Positions 17,132 to 24,579 of a stretch of DNA of 36,461 bases are shown here, in pieces (position 1 is the stretch's first letter; each line of letters starts with the position of its first letter). Position numbers and translations under genes: made by a program. This stretch comes from Terriglobia bacterium (GTDB lineage: Bacteria > Acidobacteriota > Terriglobia > Acidiferrales > UBA7541), in contig JAIQGD010000017.1 of NCBI GenBank assembly GCA_020072765.1, forward strand, positions 1-36,461, given 5' to 3'. Under the pieces are notes generated by a model. It had not been told where the DNA came from. It ran no database searches and was given only the letters and a program-made list of their open reading frames with translations.

Positions 17132-18352
17132 ATGAGCGCACAGGGCGGGAACGGAAACGGCCGTCGGAGTCGCCGGCGGCGGTGGATCGTGTTGGGGAGC
17201 GCCGCGGGAGTGCTGGCGCTGGTGATCATCGCCGTGGCGGCATTTCGTCCCAGCCACACGATTGATCCGGAGAAGCTGGCCGCGGTCGAGCGCGGCGATA
17301 TCGCCCGGTCCGTCGTGGCCACGGGCAAAATCGAGCCGCTGTCCAAGGTCGAGGTCAAATCCAAAGCGAGCGGCATCGTGGAAAAAATCCGCGTGGACGT
17401 GGGCGCCAAGGTGAAGGCGGGCCAGGTGCTGGCCGAGTTGGATAAAGAGCAGCTCCAGGCCGCCGTGGCCGAGGCCCGGGCCAGCCTGGAGGCGGCGGAC
17501 GCCGCGCGCCAGGCCGCCGAGGCCTCCTATGAACGCAACCTCGTGGACGCCGAAGGCCCCGACGTGCCCTTTCTAAAGAACGACATGAATCGCGCGCACG
17601 ACCTGTACAAGCAAGGTCTGATCGCGCTCAACGTGATGCAGGATGCGGAGAAGAATTATCAGCTCGCGCTGAACAAGCAGACGTCCGCACAGCGCACCGC
17701 GCTGGTCAGCAAGGCGCAGGTAGCGCAGGCGAAGGCCCAGGTGGCCCAGGCGCGCGCCGCGCTCGCGAATGCCGACGAAAATCTGCGTTATTCGATCATC
17801 ACCAGCCCCATCGACGGAGTGGTGCTGTCGCGGAACGTGGAAGTGGGCGATGCCGTCAGCTCGATTCTCGTGCTGGGATCGCAGGCCACGCTGGTAATGA
17901 CGCTGGGCGACACCAGCGAAGTCTACGTCCGCGGCAAGGTGGACGAAGCCGACATCGGCAAGATGCGTCTCGGCCAGCCCGCGCGCATCGTCGCCGAGTC
18001 GTTCAAGGACAAGAGCTTTGCCGGCAAGGTCACGCGGATCTCGCCGCTGGGCGACGAGAAGGACAACGTCACCACCTTCGAGGTGCGCGTCTCGATCGAC
18101 AACGCCTCCGGCGAACTCCGCGCCAACATGAGCGCCAACGCCGAAATTATTCTCGAGGAAAAGAAAGGCGTCCTGCTGATTCCCGAAGGCGCTTTGCTGT
18201 TCGACAAGGACAAAAACACTTCGGTCGAAGTTCCTGACCCCAAAGCCGCCGGCGGGAAAAGAAAACTCGCCGTGAAGCTGGGCGTCTCGAACGGCGTCAA
18301 GGCGGAAACGATTTCCGGCCTGCAAGAGGGCCAAAAAGTGATTCTGCAATAG
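17132..18352 (+). CDS. MacA/HlyD-type periplasmic adaptor (membrane fusion protein)
   Basis: 406 aa from the ATG at 17132, preceded by ggcgggag six bases upstream; the frame from 17060 was trimmed. Basic N terminus (RRSRRRR) and one transmembrane helix (18-37). Then barrel and lipoyl half-motifs ([24 protein letters not shown] and [15 protein letters not shown]), a helical hairpin coiled coil (about 110-230, with Ala/Gln-rich heptads), the second lipoyl half ([22 protein letters not shown]), a beta-barrel ([21 protein letters not shown]) and a membrane-proximal domain. Adaptors of this kind link an inner-membrane pump to an outer-membrane channel. Two MacB-like permease genes follow. No TolC-like or ATPase gene accompanies them. 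Confidence 0.9.
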   Translation: MSAQGGNGNGRRSRRRRWIVLGSAAGVLALVIIAVAAFRPSHTIDPEKLAAVERGDIARSVVATGKIEPLSKVEVKSKASGIVEKIRVDVGAKVKAGQVLAELDKEQLQAAVAEARASLEAADAARQAAEASYERNLVDAEGPDVPFLKNDMNRAHDLYKQGLIALNVMQDAEKNYQLALNKQTSAQRTALVSKAQVAQAKAQVAQARAALANADENLRYSIITSPIDGVVLSRNVEVGDAVSSILVLGSQATLVMTLGDTSEVYVRGKVDEADIGKMRLGQPARIVAESFKDKSFAGKVTRISPLGDEKDNVTTFEVRVSIDNASGELRANMSANAEIILEEKKGVLLIPEGALLFDKDKNTSVEVPDPKAAGGKRKLAVKLGVSNGVKAETISGLQEGQKVILQ

Positions 18353-18383
18353 CCATGTCCAGCGGAACGATGGTGCAGCGGTC

Positions 18384-19640
18384 ATGAATTTCCACGACCT
18401 TCTCCGCGACACGCTCCAGACGCTCTGGGCGCACAAGCTGCGCACCTTTTTGACGATGTTCGGGATCACCTGGGGAATCATTTCCATCACCGTGATGGTG
18501 GCGGCCACCGAGGGCCTGCGCGTCGGCTTGCGGCGCAATAACGAGACGTTCGGCAAGGACATCATCATCTTCTTCGGCGGACGCACCAGCCTGCAGGCCG
18601 GAGGCGCGCGCGCGGGACGCGAAGTCGTCTGGAACGAGGACGACTACCTTCCCGCCCTCGATCAGTCTCCTGCGTGCCGCTACGTGCTGCCGGAAATGGG
18701 GAACCAGGTACCGGTGCGCAGCCGCTCCAATAGCGGCGACCTGCTGGTCGTGGGCTCGCTGCCGCCATTCGCTTCGGTGCGCAGCATCGATGTGGGCGAG
18801 GGGCGTTTCTACAACGCGCAGGACCAGTCCAGCGTGAGCCGCGTCGCGTTTCTGGGCAGCGACGCGAAAAAGCAGCTCTTCGGCAACCGCTCCGCGATCG
18901 GCGAGACGCTGTGGATGGGCGACATCCCCTACACGGTCATCGGCGTGATGCGCCCCAAGAACCAGAATTCGTACTACGACGGCCAGGATGTCCGCAAGGT
19001 CTTCATTCCCTACAGCGTGATGGTGCGCGATTTTCCGGCGCGCCCGCCCGCGCTTCCGCATACGATCGAGCACATGCTGATCGTGCCGCGGTCGCTCGAC
19101 CTGCACGAAGCCTGCGAACACGAGGCGCGCGCGGCCCTGGGCCGCATCCACCACTTCGATCCCTCGGACAAGGAAGCCATCGGGCTGTGGGACACCATCA
19201 AGAACGCGCAAGCGAACGCCCTGATCATGGACGGCATGGAGTATTTCCTGGGGGCCGTCGGAATCATCACGCTGTCGCTCGGCGGCCTGGGCGTGATGAA
19301 CGTAATGCTTGTGGCGGTGCGCGAACGCACGCGCGAAATCGGCGTGCGCAAGGCCCTGGGCGCCACGCGGCGCGCCATCGTGACCCAGTTCTTTGTCGAG
19401 ACGCTGATCATCGCCTTTCTGAGCGGCGGCGTGGGAATGACCCTGGCCTACGGCTTCTGCGCGCTGGTGGATTTGCTACCGATGCCGGACGTCTTCGCCG
19501 GGCTGCTGCCGACGTGGCAATCGGGAACGCTGTCCTTCCTCCTGCTGGCCCTGATCGCCGTGCTTTCGGCGCTCTATCCGGCCCGCCGGGCCGCTGCCGT
19601 GGACCCGATCGAAGCGCTGCGCTACGAAGCCGGTGGGTAG
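18384..19640 (+). CDS. MacB/FtsX-type ABC transporter permease, copy 1
   Basis: 418 aa; ATG 31 bases after the adaptor stop, with a poor ribosome site (possibly coupled). Topology: one N-terminal helix (about 20-42, RTFLTMFGITWGIISITVMVAATEG), a large periplasmic MacB_PCD domain (about 45-275), then three helices in the FtsX domain. The FtsX domain includes GLGVMNVMLVAVRERTREIGVRKALGATR, the conserved coupling segment that contacts an ATPase subunit. The C terminus reads YPARRAAAVDPIEALRYE, another family hallmark. It has no nucleotide-binding domain. It is a clear tandem paralogue of the next gene; both share an FGxxxII...GxTSxQAGGxRAGxxV stretch. It probably forms a mechanotransmission pump with the adaptor. 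Confidence 0.9.
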   Translation: MNFHDLLRDTLQTLWAHKLRTFLTMFGITWGIISITVMVAATEGLRVGLRRNNETFGKDIIIFFGGRTSLQAGGARAGREVVWNEDDYLPALDQSPACRYVLPEMGNQVPVRSRSNSGDLLVVGSLPPFASVRSIDVGEGRFYNAQDQSSVSRVAFLGSDAKKQLFGNRSAIGETLWMGDIPYTVIGVMRPKNQNSYYDGQDVRKVFIPYSVMVRDFPARPPALPHTIEHMLIVPRSLDLHEACEHEARAALGRIHHFDPSDKEAIGLWDTIKNAQANALIMDGMEYFLGAVGIITLSLGGLGVMNVMLVAVRERTREIGVRKALGATRRAIVTQFFVETLIIAFLSGGVGMTLAYGFCALVDLLPMPDVFAGLLPTWQSGTLSFLLLALIAVLSALYPARRAAAVDPIEALRYEAGG

Positions 19641-19699
19641 CGCGTAACGCCGGCTCCGCTGCCGGTTCATCTCAGTTTCAGTCTTGCCGGAATTGCTGA

Positions 19700-19724
19700 G
19701 CGCGGCTTTAGCCGCTGAGGGACG
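19700..19724. repeat. Short dispersed repeat between the two permease genes
   Basis: gcggctttagccgctgaggg plus acgt. It is the reverse complement, with one change, of 8397-8420. Its first half is itself palindromic (gcggcttta/gccgc). Its gaggga stretch is the only Shine-Dalgarno-like sequence before the ATG at 19735, about 12 bases away. Confidence 0.6.
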
Positions 19725-19734
19725 TAAATTCCAG

Positions 19735-20988
19735 ATGCTCGAAGAAATTCTCAGACAGGCGTGGACCTCGCTGCGGCGCCAGCCGGTGCGGAGCTGCCTC
19801 ACCATGGCGGGGATTGTCTGGGGAATCGTCGCTGTCACGATGCTGATGGCTTACGGCTCGGGCTTTCGCCGCGTCCTGATGTACACGTTCGAGTCGTTCG
19901 GCCAGAACGTGATTATCTGCTGGCCCGGCACCACCAGCGAACAAGCCGGCGGCGAGCGCGCCGGCCAGCAAGTGAAATTCGAGCCGGCCGATATTGACGA
20001 GATGCGCGCCCGCGCGGGGCTGGTGAAACAGGTCTGCCCCGAAACGGTCCGCTTCCTCGGCATCTCCCACAACGAGCGCACCGCCAGCACTGCCATTCGC
20101 GGCGTCTGCGCGGACTACGGCCAGATCCGCCACGAGATTCCCACGAGCGGGCGCTGGCTATCCGCTGAAGACGCCCTCTACCGTCGGCGGGTCGTTTTCC
20201 TCGGCGCGATGGTGAGAAAGAAGCTCTTCGCGGGCAGGCCGGCCGTCGGCGAAACCGTGCGCATCAAGGGCATGAGCTTCACCGTGATCGGCACGATGGA
20301 CCGGAAATTCCAGGACATGAGCTATTTCACCAGCGACGACGAATCGGCCTGGATTCCGTACTCGACCGCGGGGGATTTGTGGGACACGAAGTCGGCCAGC
20401 GTGCTCCTGGCCACGCCCATCTCGGCCGAGTTCGACCGCAAGGCGCAGAGCCAGATCCTGGCCGTTCTGGCCGAGCGCCAGCATTTTTCGCCCACGGACA
20501 AACGCGCCGTGGTGATGAACAGCACCACGGAGTTCAAGCCGATCTACGACATGATCTGCTACGGACTGGAAGTTCTCGTGCTTCTGGTGGGCCTCCTGAC
20601 GCTGGGGATCGGCGGCATCGGCGTGATGAACATCACGCTGGTCACCGTGAACGAGCGCGTGCGCGAGATCGGTCTGCGCCGCGCGCTGGGTGCGCGCCGC
20701 TGGCATATTCGGATGCAGTTTCTTTCGGAGGCTCTGGCGCTGACGCTGGCGGGCGGCGCGGCCGGCATTGCGCTGTCGTTCGGCATCGGCGCGTTGATCG
20801 GCACGCTGCCGTTCCTGGGCCCGGCGTACGAGGACACCTCCGGCGTCGTGGACATTCACCTCCACATTTCGTGGGAGATTCTGGCGGTATCGGTGGCCGT
20901 GCTCGTCCTGGTAGGCGTGCTCAGCGGGATCATCCCCGCCATGCGCGCCGCGCGTCTCGACCCGGTCGAGGCCCTGCGCAACGAATAG
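19735..20988 (+). CDS. MacB/FtsX-type ABC transporter permease, copy 2
   Basis: 417 aa from the ATG at 19735; the TTG-started frame from 19684 would read through a dispersed repeat and was rejected. Same plan as the preceding gene: N-terminal helix (CLTMAGIVWGIVAVTMLMAYG), periplasmic MacB_PCD domain, three C-terminal helices with GIGGIGVMNITLVTVNERVREIGLRRALGARR, and a terminal IPAMRAARLDPVEALRNE. No ATP-binding domain. The two permeases could form a heterodimer served by an ATPase encoded elsewhere. Related acidobacterial permeases (the duplicated orphan permease family) are also ATPase-less, but those are single long proteins. Two hairpins follow the stop codon. Confidence 0.9.
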   Translation: MLEEILRQAWTSLRRQPVRSCLTMAGIVWGIVAVTMLMAYGSGFRRVLMYTFESFGQNVIICWPGTTSEQAGGERAGQQVKFEPADIDEMRARAGLVKQVCPETVRFLGISHNERTASTAIRGVCADYGQIRHEIPTSGRWLSAEDALYRRRVVFLGAMVRKKLFAGRPAVGETVRIKGMSFTVIGTMDRKFQDMSYFTSDDESAWIPYSTAGDLWDTKSASVLLATPISAEFDRKAQSQILAVLAERQHFSPTDKRAVVMNSTTEFKPIYDMICYGLEVLVLLVGLLTLGIGGIGVMNITLVTVNERVREIGLRRALGARRWHIRMQFLSEALALTLAGGAAGIALSFGIGALIGTLPFLGPAYEDTSGVVDIHLHISWEILAVSVAVLVLVGVLSGIIPAMRAARLDPVEALRNE

Positions 20989-20994
20989 CAGGAG

Positions 20995-21054
20995 GGCGGG
21001 GTTTTAACCCCGCCGTAACCCCTGCGTCTGCTTCAGGGGTTTCAACCCCTGAAG
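20995..21054. repeat. Two adjacent perfect hairpins between convergent genes
   Basis: Hairpin 1 has arms ggcggggtt (20995-21003) and aaccccgcc (21006-21014). Hairpin 2 has arms cttcaggggtt (21031-21041) and aacccctgaag (21044-21054). Both have two-base centres and share a GGGGTT-AACCCC core, so they look like two units of one repeat type. They start seven bases after the permease stop. No T-tract follows, but they may still end or protect the transcripts of the permease and isochorismatase genes. Confidence 0.7.
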
Positions 21055-21118
21055 TCTTGTGCTGATTCCTCGGGACGCTTGCGGAATGAAGAATCCGCAC
21101 GTAATGCTCACTTGGCGA

Positions 21119-21748
21119 TCACAACGCCGCGGCGCGCGCGGCCCCCTCGATCTTGCGGATCATTTCGTTGACGGTCAGCACCTGCGCGAACAGGAAGCCC
21201 AGCGTGGCGCAGGTGGCCTTTTGCAGCTCGGCGGCGGAAGCATCTCCCATCGCCGCGGTCGCGGTTCCGTCGCTGAGGAAGAACACGCGGAAATCGCGCA
21301 CGGCGGCCTCGCGCGCGCTCGTCTCGCAGCAGACATTCGTGGCCACGCCGCTGATGATGAGCGTGTCGATTCCGCGCTTGCGCAGGATCAGCTCGAGATC
21401 GGTGCCGTGGAACGCGCCGAAGCGCGGCTTGTCGAGCAGAATGTCGCGGGGATCGATGTCGAGCCGCCGGTGCAGCGCCGCCGATTCCGACCCCTTGTCG
21501 AGAATACCGTCCTGCACCGCCGGGCTGAATTCCGCCAGGATGCCCAAGTTCGAGCGGTCCGGCCGGACCACAATGCTCGCGTGGATCACCAGAATGCCGG
21601 CCGTGCGGCACGCCGCGGCCAGGCGGTTCACGCGCTCAAGGATGGCGAGCCCGTCGGGCGCCGCGATGGGCGAACCTTCGACGAAGCAGTTCTGCATGTC
21701 CACGTTCAGCAGTGCCGTGCGCTGCGGAACCACCGCGAAATCCACCAT
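21119..21748 (-). CDS. Isochorismatase-family cysteine hydrolase
   Basis: 209 aa; ggagg (21755-21759) lies six bases before the ATG. Catalytic triad of the family: D17 in LLNVDMQNCF, K107 in LLDKPRFGAF, and nucleophile C140 in SGVATNVCCETSAREA, with the cis-peptide region before it. Members hydrolyse amides or ethers (nicotinamidase, N-carbamoylsarcosine amidase, isochorismatase, ureidoacrylate hydrolase). The substrate cannot be read from the sequence, and no pathway neighbour helps. Cytoplasmic. It lies downstream of the tlpA-like gene on the same strand, but a 306-base gap with a repeat separates them. A weak TATAGA box at 21788-21793 could be its own -10. Confidence 0.88.
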   Translation of the reverse strand: MVDFAVVPQRTALLNVDMQNCFVEGSPIAAPDGLAILERVNRLAAACRTAGILVIHASIVVRPDRSNLGILAEFSPAVQDGILDKGSESAALHRRLDIDPRDILLDKPRFGAFHGTDLELILRKRGIDTLIISGVATNVCCETSAREAAVRDFRVFFLSDGTATAAMGDASAAELQKATCATLGFLFAQVLTVNEMIRKIEGAARAAAL

Positions 21749-21922
21749 GAGCCACCTCCATGCCTGGGATGAATCTGCGAGGGGGATTCTATACCCGATC
21801 CGCGCGGTGTTCGAGGGCTAGAGGCGGTTGAGGAGGCAAAGGAGGTGGAGGATGCACAGGATCTCGTGTGGCGTACCGCAAGCAACTGCCGATCGTTCGC
21901 GGATCGCACAACGCACCTGATC
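21749..21922. other. Intergenic region upstream of the isochorismatase-family gene
   Basis: No gene seen. On the minus strand TATAGA (21793-21788) is a possible -10 about 40 bases before the ATG at 21748, without a clear -35. A purine-rich stretch (gaggcaaaggaggtggaggatg, about 21833-21854, plus strand) resembles a ribosome site but is followed by no convincing frame. Confidence 0.35.
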
Positions 21923-21976
21923 TGTCATCCCGAACCCGGCCGCGCCGTTTGCGGACGGTGTGAGGGATCTGCTTTT
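21923..21976 (-). repeat. Dispersed intergenic repeat, copy C (single arm)
   Basis: The plus strand reads tgtcatcccgaaccc, a G/C/T-rich centre, then gtgagggatctgctttt. This is the reverse complement of copy A (664-715). It lies about 80 bases after the tlpA-like stop codon. Relative to the upstream gene it has the same orientation that copy A has relative to the rhodanese gene. Confidence 0.75.
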
Positions 21977-22054
21977 GCTTCCTCAGCGCGGCCAGCGACC
22001 ATCCGTCTCCTCGTCGCGGGAAGGCCGGTTCCCGTTGAGGGTTGGCGGCTTGCC

Positions 22055-22576
22055 TCAGCGCGCCTTCAACACGGAGTCCAGGTAGGCCAGCATCTCGGGG
22101 CTCGTCCAATCCTGCGGGCCGACGATCTTGCGGTCGAAGCGGCCGCGGCGGTCGATCACGTAGGTTTCCGGAAACATCGTGGTGCCGTAAGTCAGCGTGA
22201 TCTGCTTGGAGGGATCGCGATAGGTGGGGAAGGAAATGTTGTGAGCCTTCAAAAAATCGTCGTAGGCCGCGGCGTCGTCATCCACGCTGACGCCGAGCAC
22301 CGTTCCGCCCAGCGGCGCGATATGCTGCTGCAACTGGTTGAGCGACTCCGCCTCGTCTACGCAGGGAGGACACCACGTGGCCCAGAAGTTCACCAGGACG
22401 ACTTTGCCGCGTAGGTCGGAAAGCCGCGCCGGCTTGCCCTCCAGCGTCAGAGCGAAGTCCTTCGCCGGGCGTCCGCGCAGGCTCGCCTCGCCCTGGCGGT
22501 ACATCGGGGAGACGAAACCAATGATCAGCGCGGCGATAAATGCGAGAACGAGCGCGGTGATGAGTTTCCGTTTCAA
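22055..22576 (-). CDS. Membrane-anchored TlpA/ResA-like thioredoxin
   Basis: 173 aa with a TTG start at 22576, giving MKRKL plus a hydrophobic helix (5-23), a typical anchor. A longer reading from an ATG at 22666 would add a second hydrophobic segment but overlaps the divergent glycosyltransferase start and its promoter, so it is less likely though not excluded. The thioredoxin-like domain carries the redox motif W68-CPPC (C69, C72) in LVNFWATWCPPC, the FPETYVID strand with the cis-Pro, and the TlpA-type central insert (VSVDDDAAAYDDFLKAHNISFPTYRD). Such proteins reduce disulfides outside the membrane, often for cytochrome c or copper-site assembly. No such genes are adjacent. Confidence 0.85.
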   Translation of the reverse strand: MKRKLITALVLAFIAALIIGFVSPMYRQGEASLRGRPAKDFALTLEGKPARLSDLRGKVVLVNFWATWCPPCVDEAESLNQLQQHIAPLGGTVLGVSVDDDAAAYDDFLKAHNISFPTYRDPSKQITLTYGTTMFPETYVIDRRGRFDRKIVGPQDWTSPEMLAYLDSVLKAR

Positions 22577-22601
22577 TCCGTCATCCAGCCAAACTATAAT
22601 A
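22572..22601. promoter_or_regulatory. AT-rich divergent promoter between the tlpA-like and GT2/pterin genes
   Basis: On the plus strand TATAAT (22595-22600) has TTCAAT 17 bases upstream (22572-22577), giving a leader of about 58 bases for the glycosyltransferase gene. On the minus strand the overlapping TATTAT (22601-22596) could serve the tlpA-like gene. This actataatataaag block is a strong local AT island in an otherwise GC-rich region. Confidence 0.55.
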
Positions 22602-22664
22602 TAAAGAACCGGCCAGCCGAACGCGAGTAGTATTACAGCACCACTTGGAGGATGCGAAAGGCCC

Positions 22665-23690
22665 ATGGTTTCCGCGATTATTCCCGCCCGCAACGAGGAA
22701 GCCTCCATTGCGCGCGCCGTCGAATCCGTCGCGGCGCAGCCCGAGGTGGGCGAAGTCATCGTTGTCAACGACCAGTCGAGCGACCAGACCGGCGCGATTC
22801 TCGGCGAACTCGCGGCGCGCATCCCCAAGCTCAAGGTCCTGGAAGTCGCCACGCTGCCCGCCGGCTGGGTCGGAAAGAATTATGCCGCGTCGCTGGGAGC
22901 CGCGGTGGCCACGGGCGACTGGCTGCTTTTCACCGATGCGGATACCTATCATCTCTCCGGCGCCATGCGGCGCGCCCTCGCCGACGCCGCCGGTCATGAC
23001 GCAGTGCTCGTCTCCTATTCGCCCGAGCAGGAGATGGAGACGTTCTGGGAGCGCGCGCTGATTCCGTTCGTCTACGGGCGTCTGGCGGCGCGCTTTTCCT
23101 TCGCGCGCGTCAACGATCCCCGGCGGCCCGATGCCGCGGCCAACGGCCAGTTCCTGCTGCTGCTGCGGGATGTCTATCAAGCCGTCGGAGGACACGCGGC
23201 CGTGGCCGGAACCATCCTCGAGGATGTGGCGCTGGCCCGCCGGGTCAAGCAGCAAGGCTGGGGAATCTACTTCACGGCACCGATTGGGGTCGTGCGCACG
23301 CGGATGTACCGGAGCTTCGGCGCAATGTGGCAAGGCTGGACAAAAAATCTCTACCCGCTGGTCGGCGGAGATGTGAAATCCCTCTCCCTGGAGTACGTGG
23401 AGGTCTTTCCGTTTCTGGAAGCGGGCGTGTCGCTGGGCGCGCTGTCCTTCTTCGGCGGGCTGAAGGGCTCGCTGCTGCTGCCAATGTTGGGTTTGCTGGC
23501 GGGCTTGTTCCTCTACATGCATCTGCGCTATGCCGTGACCCTGTACCGGAATCTCTATCCCCTTTCGCACATCCAATACTATCTTCCCGGCGCGTGTCTG
23601 TACGGCGCGGCGCTGATCGCCTCGTGGTGGAAAAACACACGCGGCGTGGTCGCCTGGAAGGGCAGGACGTACGCCGTAAGGACGCCATGA
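22665..23690 (+). CDS. Membrane-associated family 2 glycosyltransferase (CrtQ/HpnB-like)
   Basis: 341 aa; the ATG follows ggagga (22647-22652) and gaaagg (22656-22661). GT-A fold: VSAIIPARNEEASIARAVESV at the start, VVNDQSSDQT nucleotide-binding loop, the metal-binding DAD in FTDADT (about 90-94), acceptor-side ILEDVALARRVKQQGWG with the ED general base, and QGWTKNLYPL in place of the QxxRW motif. The phrase LPAGWVGKNYA is typical of the group containing carotenoid-acid and hopanoid-locus glycosyltransferases. Three or four C-terminal membrane helices (about 240-330) follow. Its stop overlaps the start of the first PTPS gene (ATGA), and three more genes are coupled the same way. The acceptor is unknown: a lipid, a carotenoid-like molecule or, given the operon, a pterin. 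Confidence 0.85.
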   Translation: MVSAIIPARNEEASIARAVESVAAQPEVGEVIVVNDQSSDQTGAILGELAARIPKLKVLEVATLPAGWVGKNYAASLGAAVATGDWLLFTDADTYHLSGAMRRALADAAGHDAVLVSYSPEQEMETFWERALIPFVYGRLAARFSFARVNDPRRPDAAANGQFLLLLRDVYQAVGGHAAVAGTILEDVALARRVKQQGWGIYFTAPIGVVRTRMYRSFGAMWQGWTKNLYPLVGGDVKSLSLEYVEVFPFLEAGVSLGALSFFGGLKGSLLLPMLGLLAGLFLYMHLRYAVTLYRNLYPLSHIQYYLPGACLYGAALIASWWKNTRGVVAWKGRTYAVRTP

Positions 23691-24136
23691 TTCGCGTGAC
23701 GCGCAAAGTCGAGTTTTCCGCGGCGCACTTCTACCACAATCCGGATTTTTCGCCGGAGGAGAATCGCCGCGTCTTCGGGAAATGCAACAACCCGCATGGC
23801 CACGGCCACAACTACGTGGTCGAAGTGACCGTGGCCGGCGAGCCTGACCCGGCCACCGGCATGGTGCTCGACCTGATGGAGCTGAAGGAGATCCTGCAGC
23901 GCGAGGTGGTGGACCGCATGGATCACCGCCATCTGAATTACGAAGTGCCGGAGCTGGCGGGCAAAGTGCCCACGTGCGAAAACATCGCCGCCCTGATCTG
24001 GGATCTGCTGGAGCCCCGCATCCGGCAGGGCCGGCTCGATCGCGTGCGGCTGTATGAGTCGCCCGACCTGTTTGCCGATTGCACGGCCGATGCGAAGGCG
24101 GATGCGGCTCCGCGCGCGCCGGGAGGCCGTGCATGA
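23687..24136 (+). CDS. 6-pyruvoyl-tetrahydropterin synthase family protein, paralogue 1
   Basis: 149 aa; the ATG at 23687 overlaps the GT2 stop by four bases. All catalytic and metal residues of 6-pyruvoyl-tetrahydropterin synthase (PTPS) are present: zinc ligands H14, H39 and H41; Cys33 in [13 protein letters not shown]; the Asp-His pair D79/H80 in DHRHLN; E98 in TCEN; and substrate-binding E124. The FSPEENRRVFGKCNNP stretch matches the eukaryotic BH4-pathway enzyme more closely than short bacterial QueD. The family converts 7,8-dihydroneopterin triphosphate to 6-pyruvoyl-tetrahydropterin, or (QueD) to 6-carboxy-tetrahydropterin. A direct paralogue follows in the same operon, with folE after it to supply the substrate. 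Which product each makes is unresolved. Confidence 0.88.
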   Translation: MIRVTRKVEFSAAHFYHNPDFSPEENRRVFGKCNNPHGHGHNYVVEVTVAGEPDPATGMVLDLMELKEILQREVVDRMDHRHLNYEVPELAGKVPTCENIAALIWDLLEPRIRQGRLDRVRLYESPDLFADCTADAKADAAPRAPGGRA

Positions 24137-24579
24137 GCGGCGCGCGCAAGCTTTCGCTGACCCGCCGCTATCACTTTGCGGCGTCCCACCGGCTGCACAG
24201 CGCGCGCTTCAGCGAGGAAGAAAACCTCCGCCTCTACGGCAAGTGCGCCAACCCGCACGGCCACGGCCACAACTACGCGGTCGAAGTGACCCTGGCCGGC
24301 CCGGTCGATCCGGCCACGGGCATGATTGCCAACCTGGGCGACCTCGACCCGTTTGTGGACCGGGAAGTCGTCCAGGCCTTCGATCACAAGAACCTGAATG
24401 AGGAGATCGCCGAATTCCGCGACTGCGTGCCCACCACCGAAAATCTCTGCCGGGTGATCTACCGGCGGCTGCGCGGCTTTCCAGCCGCGCGTCTGGAGCG
24501 GGTGCGCGTCGAAGAGACCAGCAAGAACAGCTTTGAATTCGCCGGAGAATCCGGCGAAGCACGTCAGGACACTCCATGA
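24133..24579 (+). CDS. 6-pyruvoyl-tetrahydropterin synthase family protein, paralogue 2
   Basis: 148 aa; ATGA overlap with paralogue 1 and again with folE. Zinc ligands H19, H44 and H46, Cys38 in [14 protein letters not shown]84/H85 in DHKNLN, E103 in TTEN and E128 in EET are all intact, so this is not a decayed copy. The [24 protein letters not shown] stretch is strikingly similar to the animal enzyme's FSASHRLHS...EEN...GKC. The two paralogues differ in the zinc-site strand (AAHFYH versus ASHRLH), in the helix after the Asp-His pair, and in their C-terminal tails. These differences could mark different substrates or a heteromeric assembly. The paralogue likely acts in the cytoplasm next to FolE. 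Confidence 0.88.
   Translation: MSGARKLSLTRRYHFAASHRLHSARFSEEENLRLYGKCANPHGHGHNYAVEVTLAGPVDPATGMIANLGDLDPFVDREVVQAFDHKNLNEEIAEFRDCVPTTENLCRVIYRRLRGFPAARLERVRVEETSKNSFEFAGESGEARQDTP

Noticed and set aside
16951-17409. 153-residue N-terminal extension of the copper ATPase
   Set aside because: Overlaps the divergent adaptor gene and has no family similarity; YHS-bearing relatives begin near MERDPVCGM.
20996-21054. GGGGTT-AACCCC hairpins as classical rho-independent terminators
   Set aside because: No T-tract follows either stem on either strand, so they are listed as repeats only.
22581-24149. Minus-strand frame of 522 codons across the GT2/PTPS genes
   Set aside because: Antisense to genes with intact active sites; Arg/Pro/Ala-rich nonsense composition.
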